Assembly (NCBI RefSeq): GCF_001907675.1
Contig: NZ_MPNT01000048.1
Span: forward strand, 1 to 36,826
DNA length: 36,826 bases
Reading direction: 5' to 3'
From: Mycobacterium paraffinicum
GTDB lineage: Bacteria > Actinomycetota > Actinomycetes > Mycobacteriales > Mycobacteriaceae
Shown here: positions 15,439 to 24,254 of the stretch, piece after piece
Layout: each line of letters opens with the position of its first letter
Numbering within the stretch: position 1 is the first letter of the stretch
The notes under the pieces: model-generated
Databases searched by the model: none
What the model saw: the letters and a program-made list of their open reading frames with translations, nothing else
What the model was told of the DNA's origin: nothing
Translations under genes and position numbers: made by a program

Positions 15439-17034
15439 ATGGTCGAAACCCTGGTCCAGCCTGACCAGCGTACTGACGCGGTCGGCATCGGCGATAGCCC
15501 CCGAGCGCGAAACTGGACGCTCACCGTGGCGTGCATGGGCGTCGCACTGGTCGTCGCGTCGATGACGGCGTTGAACACCGCGCTGGGGGACCTGGCGGTG
15601 GCGACCTCGGCAACCCAGTCCCAGCTCAACTGGGTCGTCGACGGCTACACCGTGGCCCTGGCGTGCCTGCTGTTGCCCGCGGGCGCGATCGGTGACCGCT
15701 ATGGCAGGCGCGGCGCCCTGCTGATCGGGCTGGTGGTGTTCTCGGTCGGGTCGATGGCGCCCGCAATGCTGCACAGCCCGGCGCAGATCATCGCGGGACG
15801 GGCGCTGGCCGGGATCGGCGCCGCCTTCGTGATGCCGGCGACGCTGTCGCTGCTGACCGTGGCCTATCCGAAGGACGACCGGACCAAGGCGGTCGGAATC
15901 TGGGCCGGCACCGCCGGATCCGGCGGTGTGCTGGGCATGCTCGGTTCCGGCCTGCTGCTGCGGTTCTGGGACTGGCACGCGATCTTCTGGTCCCTGGGCG
16001 CCGCCGGACTGGTCATCTTTGCGCTGGCGTGCACCGTCGCCTCGTCACGGGACAGCGGCGCGCCGCGGATCGATTCGCTCGGCGCGGTCCTCATCGGCGC
16101 CGCCGTGGCGATCGCCGTGGCCGCGATCCTGGAGGCGCCGACCCGCGGTTGGAGCGACCCGCTGGTCTGGGGCGGCCTCGCCGCGGGCGCGGTGCTCGCC
16201 GCGGCGTTCGGCGCCATCGAACTGCGGTTCGCCGGGCGCGGCCGTCAACCCCTGCTGGACGTCCGGCTGTTCGCCGATCCGAATTTCGCCACCGGAGTCG
16301 CCGCGATCGTCATCCTGTTCGGCGCGACCTTCGGGTTCTTCTACATCGGCATGCAATACGTGCAGCAGATCATGGGCTACTCGGCCCTCGCGACGGCCAT
16401 CTCCTTCGGCCCGTTCATGCTGCCGCTGGGCATTTTCTCGGCGCTGTCGTTCTGGTACGTGCCCAAACTCGGCCTGCGGCTTGTGCTGTTCATCGGCACG
16501 GTGCTGATGGCGGTCGGCTTCGCCTGCATGTACCGGCTGGATCTGCACTCGTCCTACCTCGAATTCGCCTGGCCGACACTGATATTGGCCACCGGCATCG
16601 GAATCTGCACGGCGCCGACGACGTCGGCGATCATGGGCGCGGTTCCCGACGAGAAGCAGGGCGTCGCCTCCGCGGTGAACGACACCTCCCGGGAGATGGG
16701 CGGCGCGTTGGGCATCGCGGTGGCCGGTTCCATTCTGGCCGGACGCTATTCACACGAGCTGGCGCCGAAGTTGGCGGGCTTTCCCGAGCCGGTGCGCGGC
16801 CCGGCCACCGATTCGCTGGCCAAGGCCGTCGAGGTCGCCGGCCGGCTGGGGCCCCAGGGGCACCAGCTCGCCGAGGCCAGCAAGACCGCGTTCCTGGCGG
16901 CCCTGCACGCGTCGACCATCACGATGGCCGTGATCGTCGCCGTCGCCGCGATGCTGGTCGGCATTTGGGCCCCCGGCCGCGACGGCCGGCAGCTGCGGCC
17001 CATCCGCGGCTTGCTCGCCCGCCGCGGCGCCTGA
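15439..17034 (+). CDS. MFS drug:H+ antiporter, DHA2 (14-TM, EmrB/QacA) family
   Basis: This 531-aa membrane exporter starts at ATG 15439, with GAGGAGG six bases upstream. Family marks are NTALGDLA in helix 1, the SQLNWVVDGYTVALACLLLP segment of helix 2, and motif A GDRYGRRGALLIG after it. GRALAGIGAAFVMPATLSLL follows (motif B region, helix 4), and motif C-like GTAGSGGVLGMLGSGLLL lies in helix 5. Late helices carry GIGICTAPTTSAIMGAVP and the conserved QGVASAVNDTSREMGGALG. Fourteen hydrophobic segments fit DHA2. It probably extrudes lipophilic or cationic compounds in exchange for protons. The substrate is unknown. Control by the divergent TetR protein is indicated by the operators between them. 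I do not recall this pair at this locus in M. tuberculosis. Confidence 0.92.
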   Translation: MVETLVQPDQRTDAVGIGDSPRARNWTLTVACMGVALVVASMTALNTALGDLAVATSATQSQLNWVVDGYTVALACLLLPAGAIGDRYGRRGALLIGLVVFSVGSMAPAMLHSPAQIIAGRALAGIGAAFVMPATLSLLTVAYPKDDRTKAVGIWAGTAGSGGVLGMLGSGLLLRFWDWHAIFWSLGAAGLVIFALACTVASSRDSGAPRIDSLGAVLIGAAVAIAVAAILEAPTRGWSDPLVWGGLAAGAVLAAAFGAIELRFAGRGRQPLLDVRLFADPNFATGVAAIVILFGATFGFFYIGMQYVQQIMGYSALATAISFGPFMLPLGIFSALSFWYVPKLGLRLVLFIGTVLMAVGFACMYRLDLHSSYLEFAWPTLILATGIGICTAPTTSAIMGAVPDEKQGVASAVNDTSREMGGALGIAVAGSILAGRYSHELAPKLAGFPEPVRGPATDSLAKAVEVAGRLGPQGHQLAEASKTAFLAALHASTITMAVIVAVAAMLVGIWAPGRDGRQLRPIRGLLARRGA

Positions 17035-17134
17035 CCCGATCGGGGACTCCAATACCGTTGTCCGACATCGAGTTCGACGGATTGAGCGCCGCCGGGAACG
17101 CTTGAAAACGTCCGTCGGTTCTGGTATCACCAGA

Positions 17135-17152
17135 TGTATATCGACAGATACA
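17135..17152. promoter_or_regulatory. Inverted repeat TGTAT-N8-ATACA upstream of the small gene
   Basis: TGTAT at 17135-17139 and ATACA at 17148-17152 are perfect inverted half-sites separated by ATCGACAG, in an AT-rich patch within GC-rich DNA. This is the size and form of a dimeric regulator site. It lies about 50 bp before the predicted start of the small gene at 17204. No regulator can be named. Confidence 0.35.
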
Positions 17153-17203
17153 GATCATCTCTGTGACCGCGAGGTGTATGTGGTGTTGGTAGGTGATACG
17201 AGC

Positions 17204-17467
17204 GTGGTCGAGCCGGGTTGCCCGGCGCTGAGCGAGGCGGCGGCGATCGTGGAGGCCGAATGGATACGCCTGCGTCGACCGAGCGAGCCGGCCCGCCACC
17301 CCACCTGCGAATTGCCCTCCGCGCGGCGGTGCCGCCGCCGGACGGGCACCATCGTCTGCACCGAGCCGACGGGCGCCGTGCCCTCGGCACGCGTCCGTGG
17401 ACACGAACCTCGCTGGGCCGTCTCGCCGGTGTGGGCGCGGGAGCGTTCGCCTCCGCAGCGGGCGTGA
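17204..17467 (+). CDS. Small hypothetical protein
   Basis: From the GTG at 17204, with AGGTGA eight bases upstream, the frame encodes 87 residues starting MVEPGCPALSEAAAIVEAEW. In-frame GTGs at 17180 and 17183 are alternatives. Third codon positions are about 85% G or C in this frame, which supports real coding. The N-terminal half looks helical and ends in a basic WIRLRR stretch. The C-terminal half is Arg/Pro-rich with VSPVWARERSPP near the end. I recognise no domain, signal peptide or membrane segment. It stands alone between the MFS gene and the mftG terminator. Function unknown. Confidence 0.45.
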   Translation: MVEPGCPALSEAAAIVEAEWIRLRRPSEPARHPTCELPSARRCRRRTGTIVCTEPTGAVPSARVRGHEPRWAVSPVWARERSPPQRA

Positions 17468-17634
17468 CACCAAGCCGCCGAATCCTTTTCAGAAGAAGGG
17501 AGGTTGAACAAGCGAGATGGCGGTCGTGCCGTCCACGAATATTGCGACGCATCATTGGCGCGACGCACACCCGCGCGCGCACAGCCACTTGTCGTGGCCA
17601 TCTACGTGGACCGCATGAACATCAACCGCTTACC

Positions 17635-17668
17635 GGGCGGGCCCCATGCCTCACCGTGGGGCCCGCCC
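17635..17668. terminator. Strong hairpin 3' of mftG, probable terminator
   Basis: GGGCGGGCCCCA (17635-17646) and TGGGGCCCGCCC (17657-17668) pair perfectly over 12 bp around a 10-nt loop. The hairpin lies 10 nt beyond the mftG stop. There is no U-tract on the minus strand (GGTAAGCGG follows), but high-GC terminators often lack one. It could also stop rightward transcription from the small gene at 17204. Between 17468 and 17634 I see no gene. Confidence 0.6.
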
Positions 17669-17678
17669 CCCAACCAGC

Positions 17679-19118
17679 TCAATCGACGAATTCCGCGGCC
17701 CGGTGCCCGAGCATCACGATGGTGGCGTGCGGGCCGCGGCTGGTGATGCTGGGCAGGATCGAGCCGTCGATCACCCACAGGTTGTCGATCCCGTGCACCC
17801 GGCAGCGCGGGTCGACGACGGCCCGCGGGTCGGTGTCGGGGCCCATCGGCGCCGTGCCGCACAGGTGTTGCGACGTGGACCACACCGGCGCGCCGACATC
17901 CGTTGTCCCGCCGACCAATTCGCGGGCCAACTCCGTCCCCGCCCGCAGCGCCGAGACGTCGCTGGGTTCGCTGTCGTAACGATGCTCGATGCGGGGCGCC
18001 ACGTCGGGATCCGCCGACGCCAGCGTGATGCGTCCGCGCGCCCGGGGCTGCATCAGCGCCACGCCGATGTGCGGCCAGTCGGCATGACCGGCGGTGCCGT
18101 CGCCGGTCATCGCGACGAATCCGCCCGTGTAGGGCCTGATCTCAAGGTCATCGGCGGTGCTGAGGACGGCCTCGAGCACCGGCCGGCCGGGGGCCACCGC
18201 CCAGTCGGTGGACAGCACCCATTCGGGGTGATCGCTGAACGACGTCCCCACCGGCAGCGGCGCCACCACGGGCACGCCGACCGCCCGCAACCCTTCCTCG
18301 GCCCCGATGCCGGAGAGCATGAGCAGCTGCGCCGTTTGGATGGCGCCGGCGCACAGGACGATCCGGTCTGCGGTGATGGATACGGGTCCGTGCGGGCCGA
18401 TCGCGTCGACACCGACCGCCGCCGTCCCGGCGAATCGCAGACGCAGCGCGCGCGTCCGCGCGTGCAACGCCAGGTTCGGCCGGGCCAGGGCCGGGAGCAG
18501 GAAGCCGGCGCCGGATCCGGTGCGCACACCGTCGACGATGTTGAGCGGAACGGCGCCCATTCCCGAAATGGGTTCGGGGCCAACATCATTGAGATCGTCG
18601 ATCCAGGAGAACCCGGCGCGCCGCGCTGCGGTGATGAAGCGCTCGGTGGTTCCGGTCATTTCGCGGGTGCGGCGCACCCGGATGGGGCCGCCGTCGCCGT
18701 GGGCGGGGCCGCCGAAATCCAGGTCGGTCTCGATGGCGCGGAAGCTGCCGAGGACATCGGACCAGGCCCAGCCGGGCAGCGCCAGGCGATCGAAGTCGCG
18801 GGGCAGCGCGCGGCAGAAGTAGCCGCCGTTGATCGCGCCCGAACCGCCGACCGTAGCCCCGCGCACGATCGGGTGCCGGCGCATGGGCGCATCGGTGAGG
18901 CTGGTCTGGTAGCGCCGCACCAGGGGACTGCCGACCCCGATCGGCAGTTGCAATCCATTGGCCGTCTGAGCCAGCAATCCGGCATCATCGAGCGCCGGCC
19001 CCGCCTCCAGCACGGTCACCGTGCGGCGGGGATCGACGGAAAGGCGCTCGGCAACAACCGATCCGGCGCTGCCGGCACCGACGATCAGCACGTCGCTGTG
19101 CGGGGCGGCCGTGATCAA
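17679..19118 (-). CDS. mftG: Mycofactocin-system GMC oxidoreductase MftG
   Basis: This 479-aa flavoprotein is of the glucose-methanol-choline oxidoreductase family. The N-terminal FAD loop is SDVLIVGAGSAGSVVAERL. GGSGAINGGYFCRALPRDFD is the GMC signature 1 region. The C-terminal domain contains STSQHLCGTAPMGPDTDP and HGIDNLWVIDGSILPSITSR. MftG is thought to link mycofactocin reoxidation to electron transport. I set the start at the TTG at 19118, which gives the same length as Rv0697 as I recall it and overlaps nothing. The mftF stop lies 8 nt upstream. The open frame running to 20660 is an artefact of the high-GC mftF region. It is the last gene of the minus-strand mft cluster, before the hairpin at 17635. 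Confidence 0.93.
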   Translation of the reverse strand: MITAAPHSDVLIVGAGSAGSVVAERLSVDPRRTVTVLEAGPALDDAGLLAQTANGLQLPIGVGSPLVRRYQTSLTDAPMRRHPIVRGATVGGSGAINGGYFCRALPRDFDRLALPGWAWSDVLGSFRAIETDLDFGGPAHGDGGPIRVRRTREMTGTTERFITAARRAGFSWIDDLNDVGPEPISGMGAVPLNIVDGVRTGSGAGFLLPALARPNLALHARTRALRLRFAGTAAVGVDAIGPHGPVSITADRIVLCAGAIQTAQLLMLSGIGAEEGLRAVGVPVVAPLPVGTSFSDHPEWVLSTDWAVAPGRPVLEAVLSTADDLEIRPYTGGFVAMTGDGTAGHADWPHIGVALMQPRARGRITLASADPDVAPRIEHRYDSEPSDVSALRAGTELARELVGGTTDVGAPVWSTSQHLCGTAPMGPDTDPRAVVDPRCRVHGIDNLWVIDGSILPSITSRGPHATIVMLGHRAAEFVD

Positions 19119-19126
19119 CGTGGCGG

Positions 19127-20539
19127 CTAACTCCGAATCTGCGGTTTCAGCGCGCGCAGGTTGCGCTCCCGCAGCACACCCCACCACAATCCGAGCCCGT
19201 ATGCCAGGTCGTCGACACGCTTGAGCAACAGGTAGGTCAGCAGGCCGATCGGTTCGGCGTCGTCGCCGACGGCGTCGCGACGGCGCAGCCAGTCCACCAC
19301 GCCGTCCATGACGGCCGCGACCAGCACGACGTGTCTGAAATGCCGCGACAGCGTGGCGGCCAGCAGCGCCAGCGGCCAGTAATGACGGCACAGGGCCGAC
19401 GCCAGTTGCAGCGCCGCCGACCCCAGGCCGCGGCCCGCGATCAGCACGACGTCGGTGATCGAGGTCTCGGCGCCCCGCATGGCCCTGGCGATCCGGCGGC
19501 CGGTCAGCACGGCGACGATGACGGACGCCAGCTGGGACAGGCTGGTCCCGAACGCCATCAGTATCCAGGTCATCAGCGCCCAGCCGGAGATCACGACCGG
19601 CGCCGTCTTGTCCGGGTGGCGGACCGACAGCGGGGCCGCCGAACCGCCGTAGAACGCCTTGCGCGCGAGCCAATCCCGCAGCTCGGTGCGGTGGTCGTGG
19701 GCGACCAGCGCGACGGGCTCGTAGCGCAGCCGGGCACCCGCTTCGATGAGCCGCCAGCACAGGTCCACGTCCTCGCCCGATTGCAGGGTCTCGTCGAACC
19801 CGCCGACACCGCGCAGCGCGGCGCAGCGACAGATGATCGCCGCGCTGGGTACGTAGGACACCGTGCTGTGGGGCAGCACCGGCGCTTCGCGCTCGCCGAG
19901 GTCGAGCGAGGAGTGCACCGCCTCGTACCGCGCCACCACGTTCTCGCTGTGCGACAAACCGACGATGCGAGGCGCGACGAGCGCGACGGTGGGGTCGCAG
20001 AAATGCCCGAGCAGCGCCTCCAACCACCCGCGCCGGGGCGCGACGTCGGAATCCAGGAAGGCGACATAGTCGGTGGTGCAGGCGGCCAGCCCGGTGTTGC
20101 GGGCGGCGGCCGGGCCCCTGCTGCGCGAGTGCCGCAACACCTCGACGTCGCAGTGCGCGCCCACGAAGTCGGCCGGCTCGATCGGCGGAGACGAACCGTC
20201 GTCCACCACGATGACCCGCAGGCCGCGCAGCGAGCTCACCAGGCGGCGCACGCCGGAAAGGTTGTCCCGCACCGGGATTACGACCGTCACGTCGTGGTGC
20301 GACGGACCGCCCGCCGGCCGCGGATGCGCCACCGTGGCGTCCAGCAGGGTGCGGGCCAGCTGCGCACTCACGTCGTCGCGTACCTTCAGCCGGCCGTCGC
20401 AGAGCATGTCCTGGGCGGCCGGCGCCAGCTTCAGCAGCCGGGTCGGCGAACCACCGAGCAGCGCCGAGCCGTCGCCCAGCACCCGGACACGGCGATCGAC
20501 CTGGACGGCAAAGCCGTCGGGCAGCCGGGGTGCGCTCAT
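19127..20539 (-). CDS. mftF: Mycofactocin glycosyltransferase MftF
   Basis: This is a 470-aa GT2-family glycosyltransferase. [13 protein letters not shown] (about 81-93) opens the GT-A fold, [13 protein letters not shown] follows (108-120), and [12 protein letters not shown] supplies the DxD-type metal site at 163-165. [14 protein letters not shown] is the acceptor/catalytic loop. Several hydrophobic segments near the C-terminus suggest membrane association. MftF adds glucose units to the mycofactocin core. The ATG at 20539 overlaps the mftE stop in an ATGA, so translation is coupled. The length equals Rv0696 as remembered. Confidence 0.95.
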   Translation of the reverse strand: MSAPRLPDGFAVQVDRRVRVLGDGSALLGGSPTRLLKLAPAAQDMLCDGRLKVRDDVSAQLARTLLDATVAHPRPAGGPSHHDVTVVIPVRDNLSGVRRLVSSLRGLRVIVVDDGSSPPIEPADFVGAHCDVEVLRHSRSRGPAAARNTGLAACTTDYVAFLDSDVAPRRGWLEALLGHFCDPTVALVAPRIVGLSHSENVVARYEAVHSSLDLGEREAPVLPHSTVSYVPSAAIICRCAALRGVGGFDETLQSGEDVDLCWRLIEAGARLRYEPVALVAHDHRTELRDWLARKAFYGGSAAPLSVRHPDKTAPVVISGWALMTWILMAFGTSLSQLASVIVAVLTGRRIARAMRGAETSITDVVLIAGRGLGSAALQLASALCRHYWPLALLAATLSRHFRHVVLVAAVMDGVVDWLRRRDAVGDDAEPIGLLTYLLLKRVDDLAYGLGLWWGVLRERNLRALKPQIRS

Positions 20540-21267
20540 GCCAGCATTCCGTCGCGCCCGGGCGACCAGCGGGCCACTCGACGGACACAGCCGTCCACCA
20601 TCTCGTCGAGGATGCGCTCGCCCTCGGCGGCGGTCGCGGTGGTCGGATCCCCCAGCACACCGACCGGGCTGACCGCGGCGACTCCCCCGCGGCGCATCGA
20701 CGGCAGCAATTCGGGCAGCGGAGCCCGGTTGCCGGCCAGCCACCGATCGGTCAGCACGTCGTCGGGCGAGATGTGCAGCATCAGCGAGGTTTCGGTGTGA
20801 CCGGCGTGGGCATCGGCACCCCCGGCCAGGCATGGGCACCAGCCGGCGTCGCGGCCCTCGGTCCGCAACCGGGTCACGGCCGCGGTCAGCGCGGCGGTGT
20901 TGCCGCCGTGACCGTTGACGAAGACCAGGCGCCGCGCCCAGCCCGCGGCCGACCGGCCGTACTCCACCAGCAGCGTGGTCAGGGCTTCGGTACCGATGGA
21001 GATCGTTCCGGCGAAGCTCTGGTGCTCGCCGCTGGCGCCGTAGGCGATCGCCGGCGCCACCCACCAGTCGCCCTGCAAACCGGCCCGCGCGCCGCGCGCG
21101 ACCGCGGTGGCGATGCGGGTGTCGGTGTCCAACGGCAGGTGCGGACCGTGCTGTTCGGTGGACCCGAGCGGGACCAATATCGACGGCGAGGTGCCCGATA
21201 GCTGGCTCGATGTAGCCACCGCCAATTCGCCGAGTACGGGCACTCGGTGATGGTAGGACGAATTCAC
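20536..21267 (-). CDS. mftE: Mycofactocin precursor peptide peptidase MftE
   Basis: This creatininase-family metallopeptidase is 243 aa from the GTG at 21267 ([20 protein letters not shown]). The motifs [36 protein letters not shown] and [12 protein letters not shown] carry the Glu, His and Asp metal ligands of the family, and [11 protein letters not shown] adds a further His/Glu. MftE cleaves the MftC-modified precursor, releasing the Val-Tyr-derived core. An in-frame ATG at 21321 would add 18 residues of poor conservation. I prefer the GTG because the resulting N-terminus resembles Rv0695. Ribosome binding sites are weak for both. Confidence 0.93.
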   Translation of the reverse strand: MNSSYHHRVPVLGELAVATSSQLSGTSPSILVPLGSTEQHGPHLPLDTDTRIATAVARGARAGLQGDWWVAPAIAYGASGEHQSFAGTISIGTEALTTLLVEYGRSAAGWARRLVFVNGHGGNTAALTAAVTRLRTEGRDAGWCPCLAGGADAHAGHTETSLMLHISPDDVLTDRWLAGNRAPLPELLPSMRRGGVAAVSPVGVLGDPTTATAAEGERILDEMVDGCVRRVARWSPGRDGMLA

Positions 21268-21431
21268 CTGGCGTGCACCAATTGTTGTCCGGTGAAAACT
21301 ATTTTTTTCTGGCTGGTTCATCGGGCGTTCGAAATTTGTGCTCGTTCGTCACGGGCACCACGCTTGTACCACGGTTTGCGGGCCGCCAACCATTCCGGAC
21401 AAATCTGGCCCGGATATCGGTGATTAGCTGC

Positions 21432-22622
21432 TCAGGCGTTCCCGGCGGGCGGCACACCGAGCGCCCGGGTGAAGCCGGGCGGCACCAGGATGTCGTCCGG
21501 GCCGAGGTCTCCGACGCCGGCGTGACCAAGTCCCATGAGCGCCGAGTCGATGCCGCCGCGCAGGATGTCGAGGACGTTCTCCACGCCGGCCTGGCCGGCG
21601 GCCGCCAGGCCCCACAGGTAGGCCCGGCCGATCATCACCGCGCGCGCGCCCAGCGCCACGGCCTTGACGACGTCGCTTCCGCGGCGGATGCCGCCGTCGA
21701 GCAGGACCTCCACCTGATCGCCCACCGCGGCGGCCACCGCGGGCAGGGCCCGGATCGACGCCGGCGTGCCGTCCAGGTTATTGCCGCCGTGGTTGGATAC
21801 CGAGATCGCCGAAACCCCCGCGTCCACAGCCCTTTTCGCGTCGTCGACGCGCATCACGCCCTTGAGCATGAACTTGCCGCCCCACAGTTCGCATAGCCAC
21901 GCGATGTCCTCCCACGTCGGAGGCGGCGTGCCCATCCACTCCCCGTAGGCCGCGAAGAACGGCGGGCCGGGCTCCCCGCGGCGCCCCTGATTGGGCACCC
22001 GCAGCTCGGGCGGGTGCAGGGTCTTGCCGAACTTCCAGAGCCACCGCGGGCGCGTGATCGCCTCCGGCGACAGCCGCAGGATGGTCCGCAGGTTCATCTC
22101 CTCGGGGATCTGCGGGCTGCCCCAGTCGCGGCCGTGGGAGAAGGTCCAGTCGGTGGTGACGATCAGGCCGACCGCGCCGGCCTGGCGGGCCCGTTCCACC
22201 CGCTCGGCGATCGCGTCCCGCCCGCCAAGCCAGTACACCTGGAAGAAGACCTTGGGGTTGGCGGCGACGACCTCCTCGATGGGTTTGCTCGCGAACGAGG
22301 ACAGTCCCATTGCCGTTCCGCGCGCCGCGGCGGCCCGCGCCACGGCCACTTCCCCGTCCGGATCGACCGCCTGGACACCGGTGGGCGAAATAATGACGGG
22401 TAGTGAAATATCTTGACCCATAACGGTGGTCGACAGGTCCCGCTTTTCCTGCGCGCCGACGACGTGGGGCGCGAAACCGAGTTCGCTGAACGCCGCGACA
22501 TTGTCGCCGACCGTGACCCCTTTTTCGCTCGCGGAAATCAGGGACGAATAGACGGATTTAGGCAGTCGCCGTTTCGCGCGTTCCTGCGCGATGGCGACGG
22601 TTTCGAACCACTGGCCGGCCAC
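21432..22622 (-). CDS. mftD: Pre-mycofactocin synthase MftD (FMN-dependent, lactate-dehydrogenase-like)
   Basis: This 396-aa alpha-hydroxyacid-oxidase-like FMN enzyme was formerly called LldD1. Family sites are PVIISPTGVQAVDPDGEVAV, GTAMGLSSFASKPIEEV, and VSNHGGNNLDGTPASI with the catalytic His. The FMN-phosphate regions are LLDGGIRRGSDVVKAVALGA and RAVMIGRAYLWGLAAAGQAG. MftD oxidatively deaminates the released dipeptide-derived product to give redox-active premycofactocin. The gene starts at GTG 22622, 3 nt after the mftC stop. A 164-nt gap then separates it from mftE, unlike the otherwise tight spacing of the cluster. Confidence 0.95.
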   Translation of the reverse strand: MAGQWFETVAIAQERAKRRLPKSVYSSLISASEKGVTVGDNVAAFSELGFAPHVVGAQEKRDLSTTVMGQDISLPVIISPTGVQAVDPDGEVAVARAAAARGTAMGLSSFASKPIEEVVAANPKVFFQVYWLGGRDAIAERVERARQAGAVGLIVTTDWTFSHGRDWGSPQIPEEMNLRTILRLSPEAITRPRWLWKFGKTLHPPELRVPNQGRRGEPGPPFFAAYGEWMGTPPPTWEDIAWLCELWGGKFMLKGVMRVDDAKRAVDAGVSAISVSNHGGNNLDGTPASIRALPAVAAAVGDQVEVLLDGGIRRGSDVVKAVALGARAVMIGRAYLWGLAAAGQAGVENVLDILRGGIDSALMGLGHAGVGDLGPDDILVPPGFTRALGVPPAGNA

Positions 22623-22625
22623 GGT

Positions 22626-23792
22626 CTACACGGGGCTTTCGTTGCACAGCCGCGCGGGCGGCCGAGAAAGCGTCAAGGGTACTGGGCCGCCGGACTTGCG
22701 GGAGTGGTCGGCGCGGGGGCGCGGTGTCTCCCGCCGCTGGGCCAGCGCCGCCGCGCTGTGACCCTGGACGCACTCGGGGTCCGGCCCGTCCATCGGCAGG
22801 CCGGTGAAGAACTTGGCCGCCATGCAGCCGCCCCGGCAGGCGTCGTAGTGCCCACAGCTGCCGCACGCGCCGGCGGACTGCGGCTCACGCAGCTCGCGGA
22901 ACAGCGGGGCGTTCTTCCAGACGTTGTCGAACCCGTTGTCGGTCAACACATTTCCGGCAAGGAAGCGGTCGTGGATGGCGAAGGGGCAGGCGTACACGTC
23001 GCCCACCGGGTCGATCAGGCACACCACCCGGCCGGCGCCGCACATGTTCAGGCCGGCCAGCGCCCCGGATGACCCCAGCGGCGCCAGGTGGAAGAAGGAG
23101 TCACCGGTGAGCACCCGCTCACCCTTGGCCACCAGCCAGTCGTACAGCTGGACCTGCTGGGCGGCGGTGGGATGTAGCTCCTCCCAGACGTCCGCGCCCC
23201 GCCCCGAGGGCCGCAGCCGGGTGATCCGCAGGGTGGCGCCGTAACGGCTTGCGAGCGCGGCGAAGTCGTCGAGCTGGTCGACGTTGTGCCGGGTCACCAC
23301 GACGGAGATCTTCGCGTCTTTGAAACCGGCGGCGGCCAGGTTCTCCAGCGCGCGCACGGCCATGGCGAAGGATCCCGGACCGCGGATCGCGTCGTTGACC
23401 TCCGCGGTGGCGCCGTCGAGCGAGATCTGGACGTCGACGTAGTCGCTGGCGGCCAGCCGGGCGGCGACCTCTTCGGTGATGCGGACACCGTTGGTGGAGA
23501 ACTTCACCCCGACGTGGTGCGCGGTGGCGTAGTCGACCAGCTCCCAGAAGTCCGGCCGGACGGTGGGCTCCCCGCCGCCGATGTTCACGTAGAACACCTG
23601 CATGCGTTCCAGCTCGTCGATGATGTCCATGCACTGACGGGTGGAGAGCTCGCGCGGATCGCGCTTACCCGAGGACGAGAGGCAGTGCACGCACGCCAGG
23701 TTGCATGCGTACGTCAGCTCCCACGTCAGGCAGATGGGCGCGTCCAGGCCGCTCTCGAACTGCTCGATGAGCCGCGGCACGGTGGCTGTCAT
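22626..23792 (-). CDS. mftC: Mycofactocin radical SAM maturase MftC
   Basis: This is a 388-aa radical SAM/SPASM enzyme. TWELTYACNLACVHC carries the CX3CX2C cluster (Cys30, Cys34, Cys37). NIGGGEPTVRPDF is the SAM-binding GGE motif. The SPASM domain shows CGAGRVVCLIDPVGDVYACP and CGSCGHYDACRGGC, enough cysteines for two auxiliary Fe-S clusters. MftC decarboxylates the C-terminal Tyr of MftA and forms the Val-Tyr crosslink. The ATG at 23792 overlaps the mftB TGA, with AGGAGG upstream. About 40 C-terminal residues (from roughly 350) are Arg/Pro-rich and look disordered. Confidence 0.97.
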   Translation of the reverse strand: MTATVPRLIEQFESGLDAPICLTWELTYACNLACVHCLSSSGKRDPRELSTRQCMDIIDELERMQVFYVNIGGGEPTVRPDFWELVDYATAHHVGVKFSTNGVRITEEVAARLAASDYVDVQISLDGATAEVNDAIRGPGSFAMAVRALENLAAAGFKDAKISVVVTRHNVDQLDDFAALASRYGATLRITRLRPSGRGADVWEELHPTAAQQVQLYDWLVAKGERVLTGDSFFHLAPLGSSGALAGLNMCGAGRVVCLIDPVGDVYACPFAIHDRFLAGNVLTDNGFDNVWKNAPLFRELREPQSAGACGSCGHYDACRGGCMAAKFFTGLPMDGPDPECVQGHSAAALAQRRETPRPRADHSRKSGGPVPLTLSRPPARLCNESPV

Positions 23793-24082
23793 GGGGCCTC
23801 CTGGGGTACCAACATCTTCGAATCGGCCAACACGCCCAGCGCGTGCAGATAGGGCGCCTCCCCCGCGGCGTCCACCCCCGCGGCGCGGCAGGCGGAGTGA
23901 ACGTCGGCATGGTCGGCCAGCGACCGCACCACCGTGAGGATGGTGCGGTTCTTCAGGAACGACAGCTTGCGGGTGCCGAAGTGGTAGAGCAGCGCCCCGA
24001 AGGGTTCGGGTCGAACCGCCACCTGCGGGTGCAACCGCCAGCCGCGGTCGGGGTCGAACACGGGGGTCAGTAGACCCCGCAC
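23789..24082 (-). CDS. mftB: Mycofactocin precursor chaperone MftB
   Basis: The product is 97 aa from the GTG at 24082, which overlaps the end of mftA by 16 nt; a GTG at 24061 would give 90 aa. The body [20 protein letters not shown] and [20 protein letters not shown] is the RiPP-recognition-element (PqqD-like) fold of MftB, which binds the MftA precursor and presents it to MftC. The frame stays open upstream through mftA to 24388, but that part is the mftA region in another frame. The stop overlaps mftC (ATGA), consistent with a coupled mftA-B-C unit. The start is the least certain point. Confidence 0.9.
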   Translation of the reverse strand: MRGLLTPVFDPDRGWRLHPQVAVRPEPFGALLYHFGTRKLSFLKNRTILTVVRSLADHADVHSACRAAGVDAAGEAPYLHALGVLADSKMLVPQEAP

Positions 24083-24156
24083 ATGCCGTCGATGGACACC
24101 TCTTCGACCAGGGTCTCGGTGACGAGCTGGGTCTCGGTCTCGGTTTCGTGGTCCAC
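24067..24156 (-). CDS. mftA: Mycofactocin precursor peptide MftA
   Basis: This tiny gene encodes 29 residues. A GTG start (24156) has GAAAGG nine bases upstream. The peptide is acidic and Thr-rich ([19 protein letters not shown]), then ends in IDGMCGVY. That C-terminal pattern, with terminal Val-Tyr, is the invariant core that MftC modifies and MftE releases. It lies at the head of the mftB-C unit and overlaps mftB. A nearby ATG at 24162 is in the wrong frame for the peptide. It is too short for usual gene-length cut-offs, so it is easy to miss. Confidence 0.95.
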   Translation of the reverse strand: MDHETETETQLVTETLVEEVSIDGMCGVY

Positions 24157-24254
24157 GGGTCATTGCCTTTCGTCGGTTCTTGACAACGATGGGGATCGAG
24201 TCACAAGCTTCGTCAGAATATGGCATCGAGTGCCGAAATGGAAGGGCGGGTCTC
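24157..24254. promoter_or_regulatory. Divergent mftA / mftR control region
   Basis: The 98-bp gap between the mftA and mftR starts must hold both promoters. GGCA-TCGAG-TGCC at 24222-24234 is a short inverted repeat of TetR-operator size and the best visible candidate for an MftR site. A TTGACA at 24180-24185 could be a rightward -35 element, but no strong -10 follows at the ideal distance. That MftR controls the locus is known in mycobacteria. The exact site here is inferred. Confidence 0.4.

Noticed and set aside
17503..17620. A 33-codon ATG frame at 17518 after GGGAGG
   Set aside because: The spacing of 13 bases is too long and codon composition is not gene-like.
17679..20660. A 993-codon open frame joining the mftF region to MftG
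   Set aside because: Only the part from 19118 leftward encodes MftG. The rest is Arg/Ala/Gly-rich sequence antiparallel or out of frame to mftF, as often happens in high-GC DNA.
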